This document shows positions 24,735 to 32,927 of a stretch of DNA of 64,000 nucleotides, one piece after another. A program made the translations under genes and the position numbers. The stretch covers positions 1 to 64,000 of the forward strand of contig NZ_NTGE01000211.1 of assembly GCF_002291145.1 (NCBI RefSeq), given 5' to 3'. Below the pieces are notes generated by a model. It worked only from the letters and a program-made list of their open reading frames with translations. It was not told where the DNA came from and did not search any database. Each line of letters begins with the position of its first letter. Positions within the stretch are counted from its first letter, which is position 1. Origin of the DNA: Streptomyces sp. SA15 (lineage in GTDB: Bacteria; Actinomycetota; Actinomycetes; Streptomycetales; Streptomycetaceae).

Positions 24735-26036
24735 TCAGACGGTGGCGGGAAGCGGCTCGGAGGCGGGCGGCGCCGCCAGTCGGCCGGTGCGGTACAGGCC
24801 GTAGAGGGCGGCCGCACACGCCAGGCCCAGCACGAACAGCGAGATCCACGGCAGCGCGGGCATCCCGGCCGCCCGGGCGGCGTCGAGCGCGGCGCCCGTG
24901 CCGAGGTTCCCGACGGTGATGCCGATGCCGCAGATCGTGTTGTACAGCCCGTAGTGGGTGGCGACGAGGCGGTCACCGGAGAGGCGGACGATGGTGTCCA
25001 TCTCGAACGGGTAGGCGATCATCGTGCCGACGGCCAGCAGCAGCGCGGCGAGCGTCGGCGGAACCGCCGCGAGCAGCCACAGACCGATCCGGGACTCCGG
25101 TACGGGCACGGCGGTGGCGAGCAGCAGGGGGACGAAGGCCAGACCCATGGCCGCCAGCCCGCGCACGAGCGCCTGCCCGGGCTCGTACCGCGCCTTGCAC
25201 CATGCCGTCACCCGTGTCTGTCCGAGGATCGTGCTCAGCCCGGAGACGGCGAAGAGCACCGCCACCGCCGCCGTGCCGAACCCCCCGTCGCCGCAGAGCC
25301 GACGCACCTCCAGCGGCAGCGCCAGATAGACCTGGAAGGACAGGACGTACGAACCGATCATGGCGATGGAGAAGAGCAGGAACGGCCGGTTGGCGAGGAT
25401 GCCGCGCCACTGGGCGAGCACGCCCTGACCGCCGTCGTTGTCCTGCCGCTTGGCGTCCTCGGCCCGCCGGGCGGGCAGCGCGCGGATCTGTACGACGCTC
25501 AGCAGCGCGAAGATTCCGGCCGCCACCAGGCAGGTGATGCGGAAGTCCACTCCGGTCAGCACCATGCCCACCAGCGGGCCCAGCAGGATGCCGGCCTGGT
25601 AGAACACGTTGAACAGGGCGAACGCCTCGACCCTGCGCTCCCCCGCGTCGGCCGCGAGGTACGCCCGAACGGCCGGGTTGAACAGCGCCCCGGCCAGTCC
25701 GGTGGCCGCGGAGGCGGCGAGCAGCGCGGGTAGGGAGTCCACCAGTCCGAGCGTCGCGAAGCCGAGGGTGCGCAGCACACACCCGGCGACGATCATCGGC
25801 TTGTAGCCGATCCGGTCGGCGAGCGTGCCGCCGACCAGGAACATCCCCTGCTGGCTGAAGTTCCGTACGCCGAGGACGAGACCGACGATCCAGCCGGCCA
25901 GCCCGAGCGTTCCGGAGAGGTGGGCGGCCAGATAGGGCATCAGCATGTAGAACCCGAGGTTGATGGTGAACTGGTTCACCATCAACAGCTGGACGCTGCG
26001 TTCGTACGACCGAACCTGGGTGAGCAGCCCCTTCAC
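24735..26036 (-). CDS. DHA1-like MFS exporter paired with a PLP enzyme
   Basis: This 433-residue, 12-helix major facilitator includes INLGFYMLMPYLAAHLSG, LVGGTLADRIGYKPMIVAG and the mid-loop NDGGQGVLAQWRGILANRPF between helices 6 and 7. It is not a DHA2 drug exporter; the helix-1 and motif-A pattern resembles exporters found with siderophore or amino-acid-derived product genes. GTG at 26036 overlaps the stop of the PLP-enzyme gene (GTGA), so it is co-translated and probably exports that enzyme's product or a derivative. Confidence 0.87.
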   Translation of the reverse strand: MKGLLTQVRSYERSVQLLMVNQFTINLGFYMLMPYLAAHLSGTLGLAGWIVGLVLGVRNFSQQGMFLVGGTLADRIGYKPMIVAGCVLRTLGFATLGLVDSLPALLAASAATGLAGALFNPAVRAYLAADAGERRVEAFALFNVFYQAGILLGPLVGMVLTGVDFRITCLVAAGIFALLSVVQIRALPARRAEDAKRQDNDGGQGVLAQWRGILANRPFLLFSIAMIGSYVLSFQVYLALPLEVRRLCGDGGFGTAAVAVLFAVSGLSTILGQTRVTAWCKARYEPGQALVRGLAAMGLAFVPLLLATAVPVPESRIGLWLLAAVPPTLAALLLAVGTMIAYPFEMDTIVRLSGDRLVATHYGLYNTICGIGITVGNLGTGAALDAARAAGMPALPWISLFVLGLACAAALYGLYRTGRLAAPPASEPLPATV

Positions 26037-27184
26037 CGGCCCTCCTCCGAGGAGTCGGACTCGACGCCCGGAGCGTCCTCGGCGACGTCTTGTTCTGCGC
26101 CTTCCGCGCCTTGCAGGGTGAGGGGATCGGCCACGGTGGTGCACCGGCTCCAGCGGGTGACCTCCTTCTCGTCCAGGCGGCCGATCAGCTCCGGTTCGGG
26201 CGCCGGTGGGGAGTCCAGCAGGCCGTGAGCGGCGCAGTAGTCGTCGTCGTAGACCGTCCCCAGGTAACGCTGCGGGCCATCGGGGAAGATCACGACGATC
26301 CGCGCGTCCGCGGGCATCGTCCGGGCCAGCCAGCCGGCCACCAGCGCGACCGCGCCGACGCTCCACCCGCCGGTGGCGTAGTGGGACGCGGCCAGTTGGC
26401 GGCAGGTCCACACGGCCTCGTGCGGGGCGACCCAGTGCACCTCGGAGAACTGCTCGTAGGCGACGTTGCGGGGATGGATGCTGGAACCGAGTCCACGCAT
26501 CAGCCGGGGCCGCGCGGGCTGGCCGAAGATCGTCGAGCCGGTCGTGTCCACACCGACGACGGTCAGCTCCGGGTAGAGCTGGCGCAGGACTCGGGAGATG
26601 CCCGCGGAGTGGCCGCCGGTGCCGACGCTGCACACCAGCACGTCGATGTGGCCCATCTCGGAGGCGAGTTCAAGAGCCAGTGGGGTGTAGGCGGCGACGT
26701 TGTCGGGGTTGTTGTACTGGTCCGGGCACCAGGAGCCGGGGTGCTGCTCCAACAGTCGCTGGACGCGCTCGCGGCGGGCCTGCTGCCAACCGCCCGTGGG
26801 ATGGGGCTCGGAGACGACGTTGACCTGGGCGCCGTACGCGGTCAGCAGCCGGGTCATGGACAACTCCAGCCCCGGATCGGTGACCAGGGTGACCGGGTGG
26901 CCGTACACCATCCCGGCCAGAGCCAGTCCCAGGCCCAGGGTGCCGCTCGTGGACTCGATGATCCGTCCGCCGGGCCGCAGGTCGCCGCGGGCCCGGGCCC
27001 GCTCCACCATGTGCAGCCCAGGTCGGTCCTTGATGCCGCCGGGGTTGAATCCCTCGAGCTTGGCCCAGAAGCCACGCCCGGCCGGGGCCAGCGGATCCGA
27101 CACTCGGAGCAACGGGGTGTTTCCCACCAGCCCGGACAGGGCGGACTGGCCCGAGTTGACCGCGGCCTTGGTCAATGACTGCAT
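26033..27184 (-). CDS. PLP-dependent cysteine synthase family enzyme
   Basis: This 383-residue fold-type II PLP enzyme has VGNTPLLRV near residue 21, the Schiff-base Lys in FNPGGIKDRPG at about residue 52, the phosphate/substrate loop STSGTLGLGLA, and the PLP-phosphate cradle SVGTGGHSAGI. The family performs beta-replacement on O-acetyl- or O-phosphoserine, making cysteine or non-protein amino acids such as 2,3-diaminopropionate precursors (SbnA-type). The asparagine loop (TSGN) is altered to STSGT, suggesting a non-cysteine product. The C-terminal 40 residues are acidic and low-complexity. Its overlap with an exporter gene argues for a small secreted metabolite. Confidence 0.85.
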   Translation of the reverse strand: MQSLTKAAVNSGQSALSGLVGNTPLLRVSDPLAPAGRGFWAKLEGFNPGGIKDRPGLHMVERARARGDLRPGGRIIESTSGTLGLGLALAGMVYGHPVTLVTDPGLELSMTRLLTAYGAQVNVVSEPHPTGGWQQARRERVQRLLEQHPGSWCPDQYNNPDNVAAYTPLALELASEMGHIDVLVCSVGTGGHSAGISRVLRQLYPELTVVGVDTTGSTIFGQPARPRLMRGLGSSIHPRNVAYEQFSEVHWVAPHEAVWTCRQLAASHYATGGWSVGAVALVAGWLARTMPADARIVVIFPDGPQRYLGTVYDDDYCAAHGLLDSPPAPEPELIGRLDEKEVTRWSRCTTVADPLTLQGAEGAEQDVAEDAPGVESDSSEEGR

Positions 27185-27333
27185 GTCTGTGTTTTCACTC
27201 TCGCTCGATGAATGCAGATGAATGCACGTGCGGGTTCATCTCGCGGCCCATGGCGACAGGGCGGACCGTGGGTCCGCGTTCAGGCCATGGGTACGCGGCA
27301 GCCGACGAGGTCGGGCGGCTGCGGGCGAGTGGT

Positions 27334-27765
27334 CTAGATCCGCCACCGAGACGTACGGGCGAGCGCCACGCGACCGGTGCGTGCGCTGCGACGTCTGCGG
27401 GATTCATGCCGTGCGAGGGGTCTTCCCATCGGCATGGACGCGGCGACGAGTACGACCATGGCCATAGCGGCGAGGGGGAGATCTTCCACCGCCTGGGCCG
27501 TTGTACGGACGATCATGTCCGACGCGCAGTCATCGGCCTCGTGGGGAGCGTGGGGCCCATGAGTCTCCCCGCCCGCGGCCATCACCGAAGAAGCGGCTGG
27601 GACGGACACCGACCTGTGCGTCTCCTCAGGCACGCCATGCATGACTGCGCACAGCATGAACACCATCACGAGGGTGCCGTGGATCGCCGAGACGAGTCGG
27701 CGCCGCAAAGGTGGGTCGCATGGGGCCCATGGGGCATGCGAAGGCATACGGGAATGTGTCGGCAC
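27334..27765 (-). CDS. small His-rich membrane protein
   Basis: This 143-residue protein has a first helix at about residues 28-48 (IHGTLVMVFMLCAVMHGVPE), a His-rich loop (ETHGPHAPHEADDC), a second helix near 95-115 (LPLAAMAMVVLVAASMPMG) and a basic tail. The layout matches the DUF6153-like protein at 10.5-10.9 kb, though sequence identity is low. GTG 27765 is supported by GGAGG 5 bases upstream. It follows another His-containing membrane protein gene on the same strand and probably shares its operon. A metal-handling role is likely but unproven. Confidence 0.55.
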   Translation of the reverse strand: MPTHSRMPSHAPWAPCDPPLRRRLVSAIHGTLVMVFMLCAVMHGVPEETHRSVSVPAASSVMAAGGETHGPHAPHEADDCASDMIVRTTAQAVEDLPLAAMAMVVLVAASMPMGRPLARHESRRRRSARTGRVALARTSRWRI

Positions 27766-27906
27766 AGGTCCTCCGCGCTGCTGCCGCGTCTCCGACGAGT
27801 ACGGAGTAAGGCGCAGACATGGGTGGGGGCAGGACGGCATCGACGAACGCGACGACCCATCATGAGCACGGGATACGACGCTCGTCGGTTGAAGGAGTCC
27901 GTACTC

Positions 27907-28365
27907 CTAGACCTGCTGCACCACGGAGGCTGCTCTCAGAGCCGCAGGAGAGGCGCCGTCCAAGGGCCTACCAGCGGCAGGCACTCGCACGATGGAGGCG
28001 TCGTCGGCACTGGTTGATTCGCGAACCGACGCTGCAAAGCAGGGCGATACCAGGACAGAACCCTGCTGAGGCTGCCCGGATACGCACCGCTCGCCAGGCT
28101 GTGTCGGCTCATGACCGCCATGATGATCGCCGGGTTCCGCGGCGAACTGCGGCACAAGCTCGACGGCTGCATGGCGAACGTCGTCGAATGATAGTGCCGC
28201 AGGCGCCATTGCACTGGTGGAAAGGTGTCCGCCCGCACTCTCCACATGCACGGCGTGCGTCACGAGGACACCGAACAGGAGCACGGCCAGGGCCAGAACG
28301 CGCAGCATCGGACCCGCACCGCAGCGGGTCCTGACCATGCGCCAGGGCGACCAAGCCGTAACCAT
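27907..28365 (-). CDS. small secreted or membrane His-containing protein
   Basis: This 152-residue frame has a signal-like helix MLRVLALAVLLFGVLVTHAV and a loop with GDHHGGHEPTQ. A start at 28308 (the MLRV methionine) would give a cleaner signal peptide of 133 residues, but no clear Shine-Dalgarno sequence supports either choice. It has two cysteines and no second helix. It precedes the two-helix His-rich protein by 141 bp. It is found with metal-related small proteins in this genus; function unknown. Confidence 0.5.
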   Translation of the reverse strand: MVTAWSPWRMVRTRCGAGPMLRVLALAVLLFGVLVTHAVHVESAGGHLSTSAMAPAALSFDDVRHAAVELVPQFAAEPGDHHGGHEPTQPGERCVSGQPQQGSVLVSPCFAASVRESTSADDASIVRVPAAGRPLDGASPAALRAASVVQQV

Positions 28366-28589
28366 GCCGTGATCCTAGCGGCTCGTCGGCAGCGGTCGAC
28401 CACCAGTCCGGAAACACCGGGTTAACTCGTCAGGCGAATGGCTTGTTTGCTTCGGCGAGTGTGCAGGCGCCTCGGCCCCGGCCCTGCACCACGTCTCCCA
28501 CAACCAGCACGTCATGACCGGCCCTCGCGCGCGCCCCGCCCGATGGTGGGTTGCCGATCTTCATCGGGTGCCGTTCGTAGGATGGCAAC

Positions 28590-29939
28590 ATGCACGGCCT
28601 GCGTGAGCTCGCCGAGCGGACACCGCCACGGCGGGAACGCCATGTCGACCTGCTGAGGGCGCTCGCCATCCTCATCGTGGTGCTCGGTCACTGGATGGTC
28701 ATCGTGGTCACCAGTGGGGCCCGCGGCGTGGACGGCTTCAGTGCCCTGGAAGTGCTGCCGTGGGGCCGCCCGATCACCTGGCTGGTCCAGGTGATGCCGG
28801 TGTTCTTCATGGTCGGTGGGTTCGCCAACGCCGCCTCGCTGACCTCACACACCCGTGGGGGCGGCAGCGTCGGGGACTGGCTGCTCGACCGCAGCGCGCG
28901 GCTCGTACGGCCGACGACCGTGCTGCTGGTGACGCTCGCGGCCGCCGCACTGATCGCCCGGCTGGCGGGCGTCGATCCCGTTCAAGTGGGCCGGGCGGTG
29001 TGGCTGGCTTCGATCCCGCTGTGGTTCCTGATGGTCTACCTCGTGGTGGTCTTCCTGGCGCCGCTGATGCACCGCCTGCACCGACGGGCGGGGCTGGTCG
29101 TGCCGCTGGTACTGGTCGGGCTGGCCGCCGCGGGAGACGTCGCGCGGCTGGCGTTCGAGGCGTCGACACTGCAGTTGGGCAACTACCTGTTCGTCTGGCT
29201 GGCGGTGCACCAGATCGGCTTCGCCTGGCAGGACGGGACACTGCCGGTCCGGCCCAGGGTGGCAATGCCGCTGCTGGTGGGCGGTGCCGCGGTGGCGGTG
29301 CTGCTCACCGTGCTCGGCCCGTACCCGGTCAGCATGGTCGACGTTCCCGGCACCTCGTTCCGCAACCTCTCGCCGCCGACGCTCGCCCTGCTCGCGTTGG
29401 CCACGGCTCAGCTCGGGCTGGTGCTGCTGCTGCGCGACGCCGCGGAGCGGTGGCTGCAACGGCTCGGGCCGTGGATGGCCGTGATTGCCGTGAACTCGGT
29501 GATCATGACCGTTCTGCTGTGGCACATGAGCGCGTTCGTGCTCGTCGCCGTGGCCGTGTACACCTCCGCCCTGTTCCCGCTGCCCCAACCCCCGGGGGAG
29601 ACAGAGGCCTGGTTTCTGTGGAAACTGCCGTGGCTGCTCGCGCTCTCCACCGTGCTGGGCGCGTTGGTGGCGGTCTTCGGCCGGTTCGAGAGGCGCGGCC
29701 TGCGGCGCGGCGCCGTGACCTCGCGCAGCTGGTGGAAGGCACTCGGCCGGCCCAGGGTGCGCGCCACCGCGACCACCGTCGGCTACGCCGCCTGCGTGCT
29801 CGGTCTGCTCGGTGTGGGCGTCGCCGGTCCGGCCGATCGCGGCCCGCTGGGGCTGCCGACCGCAGCCCTGGCCACCTTCCTGGCCGGCGCGGCCCTACTT
29901 CGCGCGGCACGCGCAGCAAGCGATCGCCGGGCCGGTTGA
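28590..29939 (+). CDS. acyltransferase family 3 membrane protein
   Basis: This 449-residue protein of about 10-11 helices belongs to acyltransferase-3: RHVDLLRALAILIVVLGHWM carries the R/H pair that binds the acyl donor, PVFFMVGGFANA follows, and a conserved WFLMVYLVVVF helix comes later. Family members O-acylate polysaccharides, lipids or antibiotics across the membrane. It is monocistronic, flanked by divergent small-protein genes and by phoX downstream. The acceptor cannot be told from sequence. Confidence 0.85.
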   Translation: MHGLRELAERTPPRRERHVDLLRALAILIVVLGHWMVIVVTSGARGVDGFSALEVLPWGRPITWLVQVMPVFFMVGGFANAASLTSHTRGGGSVGDWLLDRSARLVRPTTVLLVTLAAAALIARLAGVDPVQVGRAVWLASIPLWFLMVYLVVVFLAPLMHRLHRRAGLVVPLVLVGLAAAGDVARLAFEASTLQLGNYLFVWLAVHQIGFAWQDGTLPVRPRVAMPLLVGGAAVAVLLTVLGPYPVSMVDVPGTSFRNLSPPTLALLALATAQLGLVLLLRDAAERWLQRLGPWMAVIAVNSVIMTVLLWHMSAFVLVAVAVYTSALFPLPQPPGETEAWFLWKLPWLLALSTVLGALVAVFGRFERRGLRRGAVTSRSWWKALGRPRVRATATTVGYAACVLGLLGVGVAGPADRGPLGLPTAALATFLAGAALLRAARAASDRRAG

Positions 29940-29999
29940 TGTACCTGCCTGCTTCCAGTGAAGGACCTCCATCACTTCGTACACAAGGATTCCCTGATC

Positions 30000-30021
30000 G
30001 TTCATTTGGTGGCGGACTGAT
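30000..30021 (+). promoter_or_regulatory. possible PHO-box repeat before phoX
   Basis: GTTCATTTGGT (30000-30010) matches 10 of 11 positions of the PhoP direct-repeat unit GTTCAyyyrGG; the next 11 bases are a poor second copy. It lies 170 bp before the PhoX start, which is far but possible. PhoX genes in Streptomyces are usually in the Pho regulon. Confidence 0.3.
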
Positions 30022-30171
30022 CGTTTCTGCACCAGATCTACTCACCGGTTGGCCGGAAAGAGTTGGGCCAAGGGAGCCTTACATCGCCTGTCAGCGGGCT
30101 TTACGTTCCCTGTGACCAGTCGGCGGCGCTCAACAAGTCATCGTTCGCTCTTCTTTGACGAAGGAGTACCT

Positions 30172-31338
30172 GTGGAACGTCGCAACTTCCTGCGCGGTGC
30201 TGTGATCGGCACCTCGGCCGCCGTCTTCGGCGGCACCCTCATGCACGGCGCCGCCTACGCGGCCCCGGCACAGAACGGCACCAGCCCCTACGGTGGCCTG
30301 CTGGCCGCCGACGCCAACGGCATCATGCTGCCGTCCGGCTTCACCAGCAGAGTCATAGCCCGCTCCAGCCAGACGGTCCCCGGCACCTCCTACACCTGGC
30401 ACGGCGCCCCCGACGGCGGCGCCTGCTTCGCCGACGGCACGGGCTGGATCTACGTCTCCAACTCGGAGATCTCCACCGGTGGCGGCGCGGGCGCCGTCAA
30501 GTTCAACTCCTCGGGTTCCATCACGGGCGCCTACCGCATCCTGTCCAACACCCGCAACAACTGCGCGGGCGGCGCCACCCCGTGGAACACCTGGCTGTCC
30601 TGCGAGGAAGTCAGCCGCGGCTACGTCTACGAGACCGACCCGTGGGGCGCCACGACCGCCATCCGCCGCGACGCGATGGGCCGCTTCAAGCACGAGGCGG
30701 CCGCCGCCGACCCGGTACGCAAGGTGATCTACCTGACCGAGGACGAGTCGGACGGCTGCTTCTACCGGTTCATCCCCACCACCTGGGGCGACCTGTCCTC
30801 CGGCACCCTGCAGGTGCTCGTCGCCGGCACCGGCACCTCCGGCTCCTTCACCTGGACGAACGTACCCGACCCGGACGGCTCCCCCACCTACACCCGCGAC
30901 CAGGTCTCCGCCGCCAAGATCTTCAACGGCGGCGAAGGCTGCCACTACGCCAGTGACACCGTCTGGTTCACCACCAAGGGCGACAACCGCGTCTGGCAGC
31001 TCAACCTGCTCAACAGCACCTACGAACTCGCCTACGACGACAGCCTGGTCACAGGCGGCACCGCACCGCTGACCGGCGTCGACAACGTCACCGGCAGTTC
31101 CTCCGGCGACCTGTTCGTCGCCGAGGACGGCGGCAACATGGAGATCTGCATCATCACCCCCGACGACATCGTCGCCCCCTTCCTGCGGATCACCGGCCAG
31201 TCCAGCTCCGAGATCTGCGGCCCCGCCTTCTCCCCCAACGGCCGGCGGCTCTACTTCTCCAGCCAGCGCGGCACCAGCGGCAGCTCCTCCGGCGGCATCA
31301 CCTACGAAGTCACCGGGCCGTTCCGCACCACCGCCTGA
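30172..31338 (+). CDS. phoX: Tat-exported PhoX-type phosphatase (DUF839)
   Basis: This 388-residue protein has a twin-arginine signal (RRNFLRG at residues 3-9, hydrophobic core, AYA cleavage near 33). The mature part is a PhoX/DUF839 six-bladed beta-propeller: NNCAGGATPWNTWLSCEEV, VYLTEDESDGCFYRF-type repeats, FNGGEGCHYASDTVWFTTKG and LFVAEDGGNMEICIIT. PhoX enzymes are Ca2+/Fe-dependent extracellular phosphatases releasing phosphate from esters. It is shorter than the roughly 650-residue canonical PhoX but typical of the actinobacterial short form. GTG 30172 is preceded by AAGGAG at 30161-30166. A terminator hairpin follows. Confidence 0.9.
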   Translation: MERRNFLRGAVIGTSAAVFGGTLMHGAAYAAPAQNGTSPYGGLLAADANGIMLPSGFTSRVIARSSQTVPGTSYTWHGAPDGGACFADGTGWIYVSNSEISTGGGAGAVKFNSSGSITGAYRILSNTRNNCAGGATPWNTWLSCEEVSRGYVYETDPWGATTAIRRDAMGRFKHEAAAADPVRKVIYLTEDESDGCFYRFIPTTWGDLSSGTLQVLVAGTGTSGSFTWTNVPDPDGSPTYTRDQVSAAKIFNGGEGCHYASDTVWFTTKGDNRVWQLNLLNSTYELAYDDSLVTGGTAPLTGVDNVTGSSSGDLFVAEDGGNMEICIITPDDIVAPFLRITGQSSSEICGPAFSPNGRRLYFSSQRGTSGSSSGGITYEVTGPFRTTA

Positions 31339-31353
31339 TCGCAGTCCCGTGAC

Positions 31354-31387
31354 GGTTGGGGCGGCGCAGAACGTAACCGCCCCAGCC
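31354..31387 (+). terminator. terminator hairpin after phoX
   Basis: GGTTGGGGCGG (31354-31364) pairs with CCGCCCCAGCC (31377-31387), with one G-T-type mismatch in the stem, 16 bp after the phoX stop. Confidence 0.65.
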
Positions 31388-31556
31388 GCCACTCGGCCGG
31401 CAGGATCGCCGCGCCGGTGCCGAGTACCCAGGCGAACGCCGTCAGCAGCGAGAGAGCGACCGCCACCCCGGTGCCAGGCACCGGCAGGTGTCCGGCACCG
31501 GAGCCATCCGCCGTGCTCCCCGCCGCCTATGGTGCAGAGCCACGGTTCATCGGCGC

Positions 31557-31575
31557 ATTGCCGGTTCCCGGCAAT
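31557..31575. promoter_or_regulatory. palindrome upstream of the PucR-type gene
   Basis: ATTGCCGGTTCCCGGCAAT has perfect 7-bp arms around a 5-base centre and lies 70 bp before the regulator start. It could be an autoregulatory operator; nothing else identifies the binder. Confidence 0.45.
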
Positions 31576-31644
31576 GTTCACTAGGGTTTGCATGCCGAAC
31601 GCCGTTAAGAAGGCATCAACGGGCATCAGTAAAGCGGGGGGCAG

Positions 31645-32712
31645 ATGGCGCAATCCGCGATACCCGACGACTATCTCGACTATCTCGACGGCTACGCACA
31701 AATACTGGCCGACGTCTCGGCCACCGGCCGCCGTCTGACCCGCGACGAGATCGAGTCCCGCCGCCGCCTGGGCGAACGGGCCGCCGACGCCGGCTTCGGA
31801 CTGCGCGCCCTGGTCGGCGCGCACCTGGCAGCGACCCGCACCGCCTGGCCGAGCGGCCCAAGCTCCGCCGACAGCACGCTCGCCGCCGTGCAGCAGGCGG
31901 TCGACGCGTTCGCCGAGGGATACGAACGCGCGCAACGCCTCGCCGTACGCCAGGAGGAGGCCGCCCGCCGGGAGTTCATCGACGACCTCCTGTACGGCCG
32001 CAGCGACCTCGGCCGCCTCGCCGAACGCGCCGAACGGTTCGGCCTGCGGCTGTCCCACGCCCACGCCGTCGCCGTCGCTCAGGGGCCGACATCGTACGAC
32101 GAAGGCGATCCGGTCACCCGCCAGGTGGAACAGGCTCTCATCGCCCGCTTCGGCGACCGCGACATCCTGCTCACCACCAAGGACGGCCGCCTGGTGTGCA
32201 TCGCGCCCGGCGACCAGGACCAGGTGCTCTCCTCCTTCGCCAAGCAGGCGCATGTCGCCACCGACGGCGGCCGGGTCGCCGTCGGCCGCCCCCGGCCCGG
32301 CCCCGGCGGCGTCGTCCACTCGTACGAAGAGGCCCTCAACGCCCTGGAACTCGCCGAGCGCCTCGACCTCGACGAGCCCGTTCTGCGCGCTGCCGACCTG
32401 CTCGTCTACCCCGTCCTCACCCGCGACCGCCAGGCCATGGCCGACCTCGTCAGGGGCACCCTCGGACCGCTCACCACCGCCCGCGGCGGCGCCGAGGTCC
32501 TGTTGGACACCCTCACCGCCTACTTCGACTCCGGCTGCGTGGCCGCCGAGGCAGCCCGCCGCCTGAACCTGAGTGTCCGCGCACTGACCTACCGTCTCGA
32601 ACGCATCCACAAACTGACCGGCGCCAACCCTGCCGACCCGACGCACCGGTACATGCTCCAGACCGCGGTCATCGGCGCCCGTCTGCTGGACTGGCCCGAG
32701 CAGGCGCTGTGA
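31645..32712 (+). CDS. PucR/CdaR-family transcriptional regulator
   Basis: This 355-residue regulator has a GGDEF-like/PucR middle domain (YEEALNALELAERLDLDEPV) and the C-terminal HTH_30: LLDTLTAYFDSGCVAAEAAR then RLNLSVRALTYRLERIHKL. The N-terminal 100 residues resemble the RsbT co-antagonist-like helical domain of Streptomyces members such as BldD-independent PucR proteins. It probably controls a nearby pathway; the Rieske oxygenase gene 215 bp downstream in the same direction is the obvious candidate. ATG 31645 follows GGGGGG 4-9 bases upstream. Confidence 0.88.
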   Translation: MAQSAIPDDYLDYLDGYAQILADVSATGRRLTRDEIESRRRLGERAADAGFGLRALVGAHLAATRTAWPSGPSSADSTLAAVQQAVDAFAEGYERAQRLAVRQEEAARREFIDDLLYGRSDLGRLAERAERFGLRLSHAHAVAVAQGPTSYDEGDPVTRQVEQALIARFGDRDILLTTKDGRLVCIAPGDQDQVLSSFAKQAHVATDGGRVAVGRPRPGPGGVVHSYEEALNALELAERLDLDEPVLRAADLLVYPVLTRDRQAMADLVRGTLGPLTTARGGAEVLLDTLTAYFDSGCVAAEAARRLNLSVRALTYRLERIHKLTGANPADPTHRYMLQTAVIGARLLDWPEQAL

Positions 32713-32927
32713 CGACAGAGTGACGCTGGGAATGTGGGCGGGCTCAGGGCACCTGGGCGTGCCGCAGGTACGGGCCGCTCATCCCTCCGGACGCGCTGGG
32801 CAGGGCGTGGGTGGCGGGTGGCCGCCAGGATGGAAGGTGCTGGGGCCCCGCTGCCGCATCGGCAGTCGGTGGCGCCCGGTGTGACGCCTGACTGTCCGTG
32901 CCGGAGTCGCTCGTGTAAGGGAGACGT

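Noticed and set aside
31302..31481. A 59-codon minus-strand frame encoding a hydrophobic helix (VALSLLTAFAWVLGTGAAIL)
   Set aside because: It is protein-like but overlaps the phoX 3' end and its terminator and lacks a clear Shine-Dalgarno sequence. It could be a relic; not strong enough to list as a gene.
30130..32646. A very long minus-strand open frame opposite phoX and the PucR gene
   Set aside because: It is a GC-bias shadow: Gly/Ala/Val-rich, no domain, and antisense to two clear genes. Similar long antisense frames opposite nuoL/M, the first ABC gene and the 50-52 kb operon were left out for the same reason.
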